64,000 nt of DNA from Streptomyces sp. A012304 (lineage in GTDB: Bacteria > Actinomycetota > Actinomycetes > Streptomycetales > Streptomycetaceae): positions 68,610-132,609 of the forward strand of contig NZ_BQUN01000116.1 in NCBI RefSeq assembly GCF_026008495.1, given 5' to 3'. Under the pieces are notes generated by a model. That model ran no database searches and was not told the origin of the DNA. It worked only from the letters and a program-made list of their open reading frames with translations. How positions within the stretch are numbered: position 1 is the stretch's first letter; every line of letters begins with the position of its first letter. Shown here in pieces: positions 40,139 to 48,007 of the stretch. The position numbers and the translations under genes are program-made.

Positions 40139-41590
40139 ATGGCTTACGACGATCTTCGTTCCCTGCTCAGGGCACTGGAACGCGAAGGCGACCTCAAGCG
40201 CGTCAAGGCGGAGGTCGATCCGTATCTGGAGGTCGGGGAGATCGTCGACCGGGTCCAGAAGTCCGGCGGTCCGGCGCTGCTCTTCGAGAACGTCCGCGGG
40301 TCCTCCATGCCCCTCGCGATGAACGTCTTCGGCACCGACCGCCGCCTGCTCAAGGCGCTCGGCCTGAAGTCGTACGCGGAGATCAGCGAGAAGATCGGCG
40401 GTCTGCTGCGCCCCGAGCTGCCGCACGGCTTCGTCGGCGTGCGCGAGGCGTTCGGCAAGCTCGGCGCGATGACCCACGTCCCGCCGAAGAAGGTGAAGGA
40501 CGCCCCCGTGCAGGAGGTCGTCCTGCACGGCGACGACGTGGACCTGGAGCGGCTGCCCGCCCTGTTCACCTGGCCCAAGGACGGCGGCTCCTTCTTCAAC
40601 CTGGGCCTGACCCACACCAAGGACCCCGAGAGCGGGATCCGCAACCTCGGGCTGTACCGCCTCCAGCGCCACGACAAGCGCACGATCGGCATGCACTGGC
40701 AGATCCACAAGGACAGCCGCAACCACTACCAGGTCGCGGCGCGCCGGGGCGAACGCCTCCCGGTCGCGATCGCCTTCGGCTGCCCGCCCGCCGTGACGTA
40801 CGCCTCCACCGCGCCCCTCCCCGGGGACATCGACGAGTACCTCTTCGCCGGGTTCCTCGCGGGCAAGCGGATCGAGATGGTCGACTGCAAGACGGTCCCG
40901 CTCCAGGTGCCGGCGCAGGCGGAGGTGGTGCTGGAGGGCTGGCTGGAGCCCGGCGAGATGCTGCCCGAGGGCCCCTTCGGCGACCACACCGGCTTCTACA
41001 CCCCGCAGGAGCCGTTCCCGGCCCTGCGGATCGACTGCGTGACGATGCGCAGGCGCCCGCTGCTCCAGTCCATCGTCGTCGGCCGTCCCCCGACCGAGGA
41101 CGGCCCGCTGGGCCGCGCCACGGAACGCTTCTTCCTCCCCCTGCTGAAGATCATCGTCCCGGACATCGTGGACTACCACCTGCCCGAGGCCGGCGGCTTC
41201 CACAACTGCGCGATCGTCTCGATCGACAAGAAGTACCCCAAGCACGCGCAGAAGGTGATGCACGCGATCTGGGGCGCCCACATGATGTCCCTCACCAAGC
41301 TGATCGTGGTCGTCGACTCCGACTGCGACGTCCACGACCTCCACGAGGTCGCCTGGCGCGCCCTCGGCAACACCGACTACGCCCGTGACCTCACGGTCGT
41401 CGAAGGACCGGTCGACCACCTGGACCACGCCTCCTACCAGCAGTTCTGGGGCGGCAAGGCGGGCATCGACGCGACGAGGAAGTGGCCCGAGGAGGGCTAC
41501 ACGCGCGACGGCGGCTGGCCGGACATGGTGGAGTCGGACCCGGACACGGCGGCGCTCGTGGACCGGCGCTGGACGGAGTACGGACTGTGA
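40139..41590 (+). CDS. mqnL: UbiD-type decarboxylase of the futalosine menaquinone pathway
   Basis: Prenyl-FMN-dependent decarboxylase (483 aa) expected to remove the carboxyl group of the prenylated 1,4-dihydroxy-6-naphthoate intermediate. UbiD-family features: LYRLQRHDKRTIGMHWQIHK, DSRNHYQVAARRGERLPVAI (cofactor and Mn site region), EGPFGDHTGFYTP and CDVHDLHEVAWRALGN. ATG at 40139. Stop overlaps the prenyltransferase GTG by four bases. Together with the UbiA-like and UbiX-like genes downstream and mqnE it forms the late-pathway cluster. The symbol follows the current futalosine nomenclature and is given with moderate certainty. Confidence 0.92.
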   Translation: MAYDDLRSLLRALEREGDLKRVKAEVDPYLEVGEIVDRVQKSGGPALLFENVRGSSMPLAMNVFGTDRRLLKALGLKSYAEISEKIGGLLRPELPHGFVGVREAFGKLGAMTHVPPKKVKDAPVQEVVLHGDDVDLERLPALFTWPKDGGSFFNLGLTHTKDPESGIRNLGLYRLQRHDKRTIGMHWQIHKDSRNHYQVAARRGERLPVAIAFGCPPAVTYASTAPLPGDIDEYLFAGFLAGKRIEMVDCKTVPLQVPAQAEVVLEGWLEPGEMLPEGPFGDHTGFYTPQEPFPALRIDCVTMRRRPLLQSIVVGRPPTEDGPLGRATERFFLPLLKIIVPDIVDYHLPEAGGFHNCAIVSIDKKYPKHAQKVMHAIWGAHMMSLTKLIVVVDSDCDVHDLHEVAWRALGNTDYARDLTVVEGPVDHLDHASYQQFWGGKAGIDATRKWPEEGYTRDGGWPDMVESDPDTAALVDRRWTEYGL

Positions 41591-42489
41591 GCGGCGCCTC
41601 CGCCGCCATCCCCCGGCCGGGGCGCACCAAGGCGTTCCTGCGCCTGGTGATGATCGAGCACTCGGTCTTCGCGCTGCCCTTCGCCTACATCGCCTCCCTC
41701 ACGGCGATGTTCCAGCTGGACCGCGACGTCCACTGGGGCCGGCTGCTCCTGGTCACCGTCTGCATGGTGGGGCTGCGCACCTTCGCGATGGCCGTGAACC
41801 GGATCATCGACCGGGAGATCGACGCCCGTAACCCGCGCACGGCCAACCGCGAACTGGTCACCGGCGCGGTGTCGGTCCGGCACGCCTGGACCGGAGCCCT
41901 CATCGCGCTGGTGGTCTTCCTGGGCGCGGCGGCCCTCCTGAACCCCCTGTGCCTGGCCCTCGCCCCGGTCGCCGTCGTCCCGATGGTCGTCTACCCGTAC
42001 GGCAAACGGTTCACGAACTTCCCCCAGGCCATCCTGGGCCTGGCCCAGGCGATGGGCCCGGTCGGCGGCTGGCTGGCGGTGACGGGCTCCTGGTCCTGGG
42101 ACGCGGTGATCCTCGGCCTGGCCGTCGGCATCTGGATCGGCGGCTTCGACCTGATCTACGCCTGCCAGGACGTCGAGACCGACCGCGAGATCGGCGTCAT
42201 GTCGGTCCCGGCCCGCTTCGGCATCCCGGCCGCGATCCACGCGGCCCGCGTCTGCCACGCCCTCACCACGGCCCTCCTCGCCTGGTACGCCCTCGCCACC
42301 GACGCCGGCGCCTTCTTCTGGCTGGGCCTGCTGATCGTGGCCGCCGCGTTCCTCTACGAGCACACCATCGTCCGCCCCCACGACCTGTCCCGCGTGAACA
42401 GGGCGTTCTTCTCCGTCAACGGCTTCATCGGCATTGCCCTGTTCGTGTGTGCGCTGCTGGATCTGGTGGTTCGGGGTCTGACCGTCTGA
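41587..42489 (+). CDS. mqnP: UbiA-type prenyltransferase of the futalosine menaquinone pathway
   Basis: Membrane prenyltransferase (300 aa) that attaches the polyprenyl tail to 1,4-dihydroxy-6-naphthoate. The two Asp-rich motifs for Mg-diphosphate are NRIIDREID (71-79) and DVETDREIG, separated by hydrophobic helices; about nine spans. GTG at 41587 inside the preceding stop codon region (GTGA); a longer upstream frame runs inside mqnL and is rejected. 46 bp before the Uma2 gene. Confidence 0.93.
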   Translation: MSGASAAIPRPGRTKAFLRLVMIEHSVFALPFAYIASLTAMFQLDRDVHWGRLLLVTVCMVGLRTFAMAVNRIIDREIDARNPRTANRELVTGAVSVRHAWTGALIALVVFLGAAALLNPLCLALAPVAVVPMVVYPYGKRFTNFPQAILGLAQAMGPVGGWLAVTGSWSWDAVILGLAVGIWIGGFDLIYACQDVETDREIGVMSVPARFGIPAAIHAARVCHALTTALLAWYALATDAGAFFWLGLLIVAAAFLYEHTIVRPHDLSRVNRAFFSVNGFIGIALFVCALLDLVVRGLTV

Positions 42490-42535
42490 ATAGCGTGCGG
42501 CCTACCATCGAGGGCAGGACCCCAGGGAGGACACC

Positions 42536-43108
42536 GTGACCGTCTCGGACCTTGATCGCCTGCACTCGCAGCTCAGCCGGTTCGAGGACATGTTCCCCGG
42601 CTATCGCATGGAGATCGTCGAGGGCAACATCATGATGAGTCCGGTCAAGCCCCACCACGCCAAGACCATTCGGCTGGTCTGGAATGACCTGGAGGCTCAG
42701 CTGGGCGCGGAGTGGGACTTCGCCAGTGATGTCGCGTTCCCCTTCGACGAGGAGAACGAGTTCTGCCCCGATCTGGCCGTCATTCCGGCGCCGGAGGCGG
42801 CGAAGAACGAGGGCGCGTACTCTCCCGACCTCATCGAGCTGGTCGTCGAAGTCGTCTCCCAGGGCAGTATTCGTCGCGACTACGAGGTAAAGCCCCGCTG
42901 GTACGCCGCCCGAGGCATCGCCAACTACCTGGTCTTCGACCCCCTCCAGGGCCACGTCGTCACCATGTGGAACCCCGGCCCCGACGGCTACCGCGGTCGC
43001 GACACCATCCCCCACGGCCCCGACCTGACCGTCGACTGCCCGTTGGGGAAGCTGACGGTCCCCACGGCCGGGCTTCCCGTCGATCCGAACGCGCCCCACC
43101 GGTCCTGA
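42536..43108 (+). CDS. Uma2 family (PD-(D/E)XK-like) endonuclease (190 aa)
   Basis: The Uma2/DUF820 pattern is present: YRMEIVEGNIMMSPVKPHH, FASDVAFPFDEENEFCPDLA (catalytic Asp in the F.PDLAV strand), LIELVVEVVSQGSIRRDYEV (E..S....D..K, the restriction-enzyme-like core) and YAARGIANYLVFDP. Uma2 genes are abundant in Streptomyces and of uncertain role. GTG start at 42536 with GGGAGG upstream. It interrupts the menaquinone genes and looks like an insertion by gene gain; G/C-rich third positions are somewhat weaker than in its neighbours. Confidence 0.88.
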   Translation: MTVSDLDRLHSQLSRFEDMFPGYRMEIVEGNIMMSPVKPHHAKTIRLVWNDLEAQLGAEWDFASDVAFPFDEENEFCPDLAVIPAPEAAKNEGAYSPDLIELVVEVVSQGSIRRDYEVKPRWYAARGIANYLVFDPLQGHVVTMWNPGPDGYRGRDTIPHGPDLTVDCPLGKLTVPTAGLPVDPNAPHRS

Positions 43109-43139
43109 AGACCTTTCCGCTCACCGGTACGCTCAAGGT

Positions 43140-43817
43140 GTGAACGCAGGAGAAACGCAGCGCGTGCCTTGGATCGTGGGGGTGTCCGGGGCGTCCGGTA
43201 CGCCCTATGCAGCCGCTGTGCTGCGGGCGCTGCTCGCGGGGGGCGAAAGCGTGGACCTGGTGGTCAGCCGGGCCTCGCGGCTCACGTTGCTCGACGAGAC
43301 CCAGATCTCCTTCCGGGACGCGCACTGGCAGGACGACCTGCGGGAATGGCTGGCCAGGGGAGCCGACGGGAAGCCGGACAGCTTCGACGTCGATGTCACG
43401 GGGGTGCGGTACTGGGGCGCGGGGGACCTGGCCGCAGGGCCGTCCTCGGGGTCGTACCCGACGAAGGGGATGTTGATCGTGCCGGCTTCGACGGCCTGCG
43501 TCGCGGGCGTCGCCCTCGGGCTGTCGAAGGACCTGCTGCAACGCGCCGCGAGCGTGACGCTCAAGGAGCGCCGCCCGCTCGTCGTCGCCGTCCGGGAGAC
43601 CCCGCTGAACGGGCAGACCCTGCGCCACCTGGTCGCCCTGGACGACGCGGGCGCGAGCGTCGTGCCCGCCTCCCCCGCCTTCTACGCCGGCGCCACCCAC
43701 ATCCAGGACCTGGTCGACTTCGTCGCGGGCCGGGTCCTCGACGCGGCGGGGGTCGCGCACGGCCTCTACCGCCGTTGGGAGGGCGAACTCGGCGGCGGCG
43801 GAACCCGGACACCGTGA
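43140..43817 (+). CDS. mqnM: UbiX-like flavin prenyltransferase
   Basis: Makes the prenylated FMN cofactor needed by the UbiD-type decarboxylase. The Rossmann-like start WIVGVSGASGTPYAAAVLRA, the FMN-binding VVSRASRLTLL, PASTACVAGVALGLSKDLLQ and LVVAVRETPLNGQTLRHLVA are characteristic, as is PASPAFYAG. 225 aa with a slightly longer C-terminus. GTG at 43140. The pairing with the UbiD-like gene 1.5 kb upstream supports a menaquinone role. Confidence 0.92.
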   Translation: MNAGETQRVPWIVGVSGASGTPYAAAVLRALLAGGESVDLVVSRASRLTLLDETQISFRDAHWQDDLREWLARGADGKPDSFDVDVTGVRYWGAGDLAAGPSSGSYPTKGMLIVPASTACVAGVALGLSKDLLQRAASVTLKERRPLVVAVRETPLNGQTLRHLVALDDAGASVVPASPAFYAGATHIQDLVDFVAGRVLDAAGVAHGLYRRWEGELGGGGTRTP

Positions 43818-43884
43818 GCGCCATCTGAGCAAGTCGCAGTACCTCTCATCACCCCAGGAACTCATTCGGAAGGCTTCGATTCGC

Positions 43885-44340
43885 ATGGACGCGGTGGACA
43901 GGCAGCTCATCCAGGCCCTGAGGGAGAACGGCCGGGCCTCCTACGCGGAGCTGGGACGCCTCGTCGGCCTGTCGGGGCCCAGCGTCACCGACCGCATCAA
44001 CCGGCTGGAGGCGGCCGGCGTGATCACCGGCTACCGCGCCACGGTGAACTCCGCCTCGCTCGGCCTCGGCGTCACCGCCCTCATCGGCATCTCCCTCTCC
44101 GACGCCGCCGACCACGAGGACGTGGCGGCCCGGCTGAAGGACTTCGGCGAGATCGAGGACTGCTGGTTCATCGCCGGCGACGACTCCTTCATGCTCAAGG
44201 TGCGGGCCAACGACGTGGACGGCCTGGAGAAGATCATCCGGCGGCTGTCCGGCACCAAGGGCGTCTCCCGGACCCGTACGACGATCGTGCTCTCCACGAA
44301 GTGGGAGAACCGTGTGGGTGACCTTCCCGAAGAGGTCTAG
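43885..44340 (+). CDS. Lrp/AsnC family regulator (151 aa)
   Basis: Typical AsnC start MDAVDRQLIQALRENGRASY with helix-turn-helix AELGRLVGLSGPSVTDRINR, followed by a RAM ligand domain (ALIGISLSDAADHEDVAARL, DCWFIAGDDSFMLKVRANDV). ATG at 43885. It lies between the UbiX-like gene and mqnE, all in one direction, so a role in controlling menaquinone synthesis is possible, as the position is maintained in my memory of other Streptomyces. Ligand unknown. Confidence 0.92.
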   Translation: MDAVDRQLIQALRENGRASYAELGRLVGLSGPSVTDRINRLEAAGVITGYRATVNSASLGLGVTALIGISLSDAADHEDVAARLKDFGEIEDCWFIAGDDSFMLKVRANDVDGLEKIIRRLSGTKGVSRTRTTIVLSTKWENRVGDLPEEV

Positions 44341-44387
44341 GGCGCGGGGCGTACGGTTTACGGAGTCTGTCTACGAGAGGGATGACC

Positions 44388-45551
44388 ATGGACGTCGGGC
44401 TCAAGCGCGAGCTGGAGGAGAAGGTCCGCTCCGGTGAGCGGCTGACCCGTGAGGACGGCATCGCGCTGTACGAGTCGGACGACCTGGCGTGGCTCGGCGG
44501 GCTCGCGCACGAGGTGCGGACGCGCAAGAACGGCGACGTGGTCCACTTCAACGTCAACCGGCACCTCAACATGACCAACGTCTGTACGGCCTCCTGCGCG
44601 TACTGCTCCTTCCAGCGCAAGCCGGGCGAGAAGGACGCGTACACCATGCGCATCGAGGAGGCCGTCAAGCTCGCCAAGGCGATGGAGTCGGAGAACCTCA
44701 CCGAGCTGCACATCGTCAACGGGCTCCACCCGAACCTGCCGTGGCGCTACTACCCGCGCTCCCTGCGCGAGCTGAAGGCCGCCCTGCCGAACGTGTCCCT
44801 GAAGGCCTTCACCGCCACGGAGATCCACCACTTCGAGACCATCTCCGGCCTGTCGGCGTCGGAGATCCTCGACGAGCTGATCGACGCCGGCCTGGAGTCC
44901 CTCACCGGCGGCGGCGCGGAGATCTTCGACTGGGAGGTCCGCCGGCACATCGTCGACCACCGCACCCACTGGGAGGACTGGTCGCGCATCCACCGCCTGG
45001 CGCACGAGAAGGGGCTCAAGACGCCCTGCACCATGCTCTACGGCCACATCGAGGAGCCCCGCCACCGCGTCGACCACGTCCTGCGGCTGCGTGAACTCCA
45101 GGACGAGACGAACGGCTTCCAGGTCTTCATCCCGCTGCGCTACCAGCACGACTTCGTGGACATGAAGGACGGCAAGGTACGCAACCGGCTCCAGGCCCGC
45201 ACGCAGATGGCGACCGGCGCGGAGGCCCTGAAGACCTTCGCCGTCTCCCGTCTGCTCTTCGACAACGTCCCGCACGTCAAGGTCTTCTGGGTCATGCACG
45301 GCGTCCAGACCGCCCAGCTCGCGCTCCAGCACGGCGCGGACGACATGGACGGCTCGGTCGTCGAGTACAAGATCACCCACGACGCCGACAACTACGGCAC
45401 GCCGAACAAGCTGACCCGCGAGGACCTGCTGGACCTGATCCGCGACGCGGGCTTCCGCCCGGTGGAGCGCAACACCCGGTACGAGATCATCCGCGAGTAC
45501 GACGGCCCGGACCCGGCCCGCCGGGAGTCGCCGCAGCCGATGCGGGTCTGA
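44388..45551 (+). CDS. mqnE: Aminodeoxyfutalosine synthase
   Basis: Radical SAM enzyme that joins 3-[(1-carboxyvinyl)oxy]benzoate to adenosine to give aminofutalosine, the second step of the futalosine pathway. The cluster motif C66-x3-C70-x2-C73 (TNVCTASCAYCSFQR) is present, with ELHIVNGLHPNLPWRYYPRS and VMHGVQTAQLALQHGADDMD later. ATG 44388 is preferred over 44382 because GAGAGG lies seven bases upstream. 387 aa, family length. mqnA, the preceding step, is at 62143. Confidence 0.95.
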   Translation: MDVGLKRELEEKVRSGERLTREDGIALYESDDLAWLGGLAHEVRTRKNGDVVHFNVNRHLNMTNVCTASCAYCSFQRKPGEKDAYTMRIEEAVKLAKAMESENLTELHIVNGLHPNLPWRYYPRSLRELKAALPNVSLKAFTATEIHHFETISGLSASEILDELIDAGLESLTGGGAEIFDWEVRRHIVDHRTHWEDWSRIHRLAHEKGLKTPCTMLYGHIEEPRHRVDHVLRLRELQDETNGFQVFIPLRYQHDFVDMKDGKVRNRLQARTQMATGAEALKTFAVSRLLFDNVPHVKVFWVMHGVQTAQLALQHGADDMDGSVVEYKITHDADNYGTPNKLTREDLLDLIRDAGFRPVERNTRYEIIREYDGPDPARRESPQPMRV

Positions 45552-45586
45552 CCGCTGACCGGGCCCACGGCGGGTACTCGTCCCGC

Positions 45587-46237
45587 ATGGCTGTCACGAA
45601 GGCTCCCGAGGACGCCTACACGGCCGCGCCCTTCGTCCCGGACGGCGCGGGTCTGACCGACCTGCGCCGCGCGGCGGCGGACTGCCGTGGCTGCCCTCTG
45701 CACCGGAACGCCACCCGTACCGTCTTCGGCGCGGGGACGGCCGACGCCCGGGTCATGCTCGTCGGCGAGCAGCCCGGTGACCAGGAGGACCGCCAGGGCA
45801 AGCCCTTCGTGGGCCCGGCGGGTAAGCTGCTGGACCGGGCGCTGGCGGAGGCCGGCATCGACCCCGGCGAGGCGTACGTCACGAACGCCGTGAAGCACTT
45901 CAAGTTCACGCAGGCCGAGCCCCGCAAGCGCCGTATCCACAAGGCGCCGACGCTGCGGGAGATGACGGCGTGCGCGCCGTGGCTGGCCGCCGAGCTGGCG
46001 CTGGTGGAACCCGAGCTGATCGTGGTGCTCGGCGCGACGGCGGGCAAGGCCCTGCTGGGCTCGTCCTTCCGCGTCACCGAGTCCCGCGGCACGGTCCTGG
46101 AACGCGAGATCCACGGCCACCCCCAGCGCCTGGTCCCCACCGTCCACCCGTCCTCCGTCCTGCGCGCCGACGACCGCGAGGCGGCCTACCGGGGCCTGGT
46201 GGCGGACCTGCGGATCGCGGCGCGGGTGCTGGCGTAG
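45587..46237 (+). CDS. UdgX-type uracil-DNA glycosylase (216 aa)
   Basis: Family 4-like glycosylase: GEQPGDQEDRQGKPFVGPAG (60-79) is the active-site loop, YVTNAVKHFKF the next, VHPSSVLRAD the C-terminal His motif. A loop KRRIHKAP (114-121) carries the KRRIH signature that defines UdgX, where the His becomes covalently bonded to the sugar after uracil removal, so the enzyme stays on the DNA. Cys33, Cys36 and Cys129 are available for an Fe-S cluster. ATG 45587. Confidence 0.9.
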   Translation: MAVTKAPEDAYTAAPFVPDGAGLTDLRRAAADCRGCPLHRNATRTVFGAGTADARVMLVGEQPGDQEDRQGKPFVGPAGKLLDRALAEAGIDPGEAYVTNAVKHFKFTQAEPRKRRIHKAPTLREMTACAPWLAAELALVEPELIVVLGATAGKALLGSSFRVTESRGTVLEREIHGHPQRLVPTVHPSSVLRADDREAAYRGLVADLRIAARVLA

Positions 46238-46291
46238 GGCCGACACGGCGTGAGGGTCGGCGCAGGGCCGACGCGGCGTGAGGGTTGATGT
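46236..46291. repeat. Two tandem copies of a 28-bp unit
   Basis: AGGGCCGACACGGCGTGAGG-type unit of 28 bases repeated with few changes, followed by the first six bases of a third copy. It spans the gap between the glycosylase stop and the GNAT gene, including the last base of the stop codon. Probably a slippage product. Confidence 0.75.
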
Positions 46292-46309
46292 AGGGCCTAA
46301 TATCCTGGC

Positions 46310-46834
46310 GTGGCCCTTACCTTCACTCTCGATCCCGCTGTCACTCCCGAGCTGCGCGACGGTGTTCTCGATCTGTGGACGGACGTGTCGAACGCGGGCG
46401 GGGCCGTCGGATTCGTGCCGCCCGTGACGCGGGAGGAGATCCGGCCGGAGCTGGTGCGGCACTTCGTGCACATGGCCGAGGGCCGCGCCCGGCTGCTCGT
46501 CGGGCACGACACGGACGGGCGGGTCGCGGCGACCGCGTTCCTCACCTTCAACACACACCGGCTCATGACCCACTGGGTGTGGCTGTACACGGTCATGGTC
46601 CACCCCCGCCACCACGGCGCCGGCCACGGCCGTGCCCTGCTGGCGGCCGCCGCCGAGGCGGCCCGCGCCATCGACGGCATCGACGCCATACGGCTCACCT
46701 GCCGCGGCGGCCTCGGCCTGGAGGACTTCTACGCCTCCTGCGGCTACAAGGAGGTCGGCCGCGTCCCGGGCGCGATACGGGTGGCGCCGGGCGACGACCG
46801 GGAGGACGTCATCATGCTGCTGCCGCTGACGTGA
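46310..46834 (+). CDS. GNAT family N-acetyltransferase (174 aa)
   Basis: GNAT fold with acetyl-CoA site HWVWLYTVMVHPRHHGAGHG (R/Q-x2-G-x-G/A-like RHHGAGHGRALL), followed by IDAIRLTCRGGLGLEDFYAS and CGYKEVGRVPGAIRV. Substrate unknown. GTG at 46310, ten bases after the tandem repeat; its ribosome site is not obvious. Confidence 0.85.
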   Translation: MALTFTLDPAVTPELRDGVLDLWTDVSNAGGAVGFVPPVTREEIRPELVRHFVHMAEGRARLLVGHDTDGRVAATAFLTFNTHRLMTHWVWLYTVMVHPRHHGAGHGRALLAAAAEAARAIDGIDAIRLTCRGGLGLEDFYASCGYKEVGRVPGAIRVAPGDDREDVIMLLPLT

Positions 46835-46918
46835 CGCCCCGCACCCCCGTGCAAGATCCGCTCTCCGGCGTGCTTCACTGGACGACGGCCCCTTATGGAA
46901 TCGGAAGAGTGGATTGAG

Positions 46919-47218
46919 ATGCTCCGCTACACGTTGATGCGCCTCGGTGTCTTCGCGGGCTGCCTCGTGGCTGTCTGGGGACTCGTCTACTTCGGTGTCG
47001 TCCCGCGCGGCCTCGGCTCCTCCAACGGCATGTGGATCATCCTGCTCGCGCTGGTGATCTCCGCGCCGATCAGCTTCGTCCTGCTGCGCAAGGAGCGCGA
47101 CCGCGCCTCGGAGACGGTCGTGCGGCGGGTGGACCGGATGAAGGCCAACCTGGAGGCCAACCGCTCCCAGGAGGACGAGGCGATCGACACGGCGCAGGGC
47201 CAGGCACAGACGTCGTAG
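46919..47218 (+). CDS. DUF4229 membrane protein (99 aa)
   Basis: Two spans (RLGVFAGCLVAVWGLVYFGV and GMWIILLALVISAPISFVLL) then LLRKERDRASETVVRRVDRM and a charged tail; this is the DUF4229 pattern, starting MLRYTLMRL. In several actinomycetes such a gene is near menaquinone genes. ATG 46919 chosen as it gives the family start; an upstream ATG at 46895 has no ribosome site. Confidence 0.8.
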   Translation: MLRYTLMRLGVFAGCLVAVWGLVYFGVVPRGLGSSNGMWIILLALVISAPISFVLLRKERDRASETVVRRVDRMKANLEANRSQEDEAIDTAQGQAQTS

Positions 47219-47288
47219 CCGGCGTCGTGAGGGGACCGCGCTCCGCGCGACTCGCGTCACCTCGCCCGGCCCCAACTACTCTTGCCCC

Positions 47289-47933
47289 ATGGGTGCCGTG
47301 AAGACGAAGCGGATGCCGCGTGCGGTCCGTGAGCAGCAGATGCTGGACGCCGCCGTGGAGATCTTCGGGCGGCGGGGGTACATGGCCGCGTCCATGGACG
47401 AGATAGCCGAACTGGCGGGTGTGTCCAAGCCGTTGGTCTATCTGTACCTGAACTCCAAGGAAGACCTTTTCACCGCCTGCATCCGCCGCGAGGCGAAGGC
47501 CCTGGTGGCGGCCGTCCGCTCCGGCGTGCGCACCGATCTGCCGGCCGACCGCCAGCTCTGGGAGGGTCTGCTGGCGTTCTTCGCCCACACCGCCCGGCAC
47601 CCGCACGCCTGGTCCGTACTCCACCTCCAGGCCCGCACCCACGGCGAGCCCTTCGCCGCCGAGGTCGCCGCGATGCGCGAGGAGATCGTCGCGTTCGTCA
47701 CCCAGCTGATCGCGGTCGCCGCCCGTGACGCCCACCGTGACCCCGACCTTCCCGACCACGAGGTGGCCGGCCTGGCCGAGGCCCTGGTCGGCGCCGCCGA
47801 GTCCCTGGCGGCCTGGGCCAACGCGACACCGGGCGTCACCGCCCGCCAGGCGGCGGCGACCCTGATGAACTTCGCCTGGGCGGGCCTGGGCAACCTCATG
47901 ACCGGCCACCCCTGGTCCCCGCCCGCCTCCTGA
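47289..47933 (+). CDS. TetR family transcriptional regulator (214 aa)
   Basis: N-terminal TetR helix-turn-helix: REQQMLDAAVEIFGRRGYMA then SMDEIAELAGVSKPLVYLYL NSKEDLF. The C-terminal ligand domain (WEGLLAFFAHTARHPHAWSV) has the family-typical HPHAW segment. ATG at 47289. No neighbour faces it, so its target is not clear. The 74 bp after it lead to the TIR gene. Confidence 0.9.
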   Translation: MGAVKTKRMPRAVREQQMLDAAVEIFGRRGYMAASMDEIAELAGVSKPLVYLYLNSKEDLFTACIRREAKALVAAVRSGVRTDLPADRQLWEGLLAFFAHTARHPHAWSVLHLQARTHGEPFAAEVAAMREEIVAFVTQLIAVAARDAHRDPDLPDHEVAGLAEALVGAAESLAAWANATPGVTARQAAATLMNFAWAGLGNLMTGHPWSPPAS

Positions 47934-48007
47934 CATCCGGTTGACGGTCTCTCATACGAGCTGCGACGCTCGGCCAGGGACGCGAGGGGCGGGGTGGGTA
48001 GCGGTCG

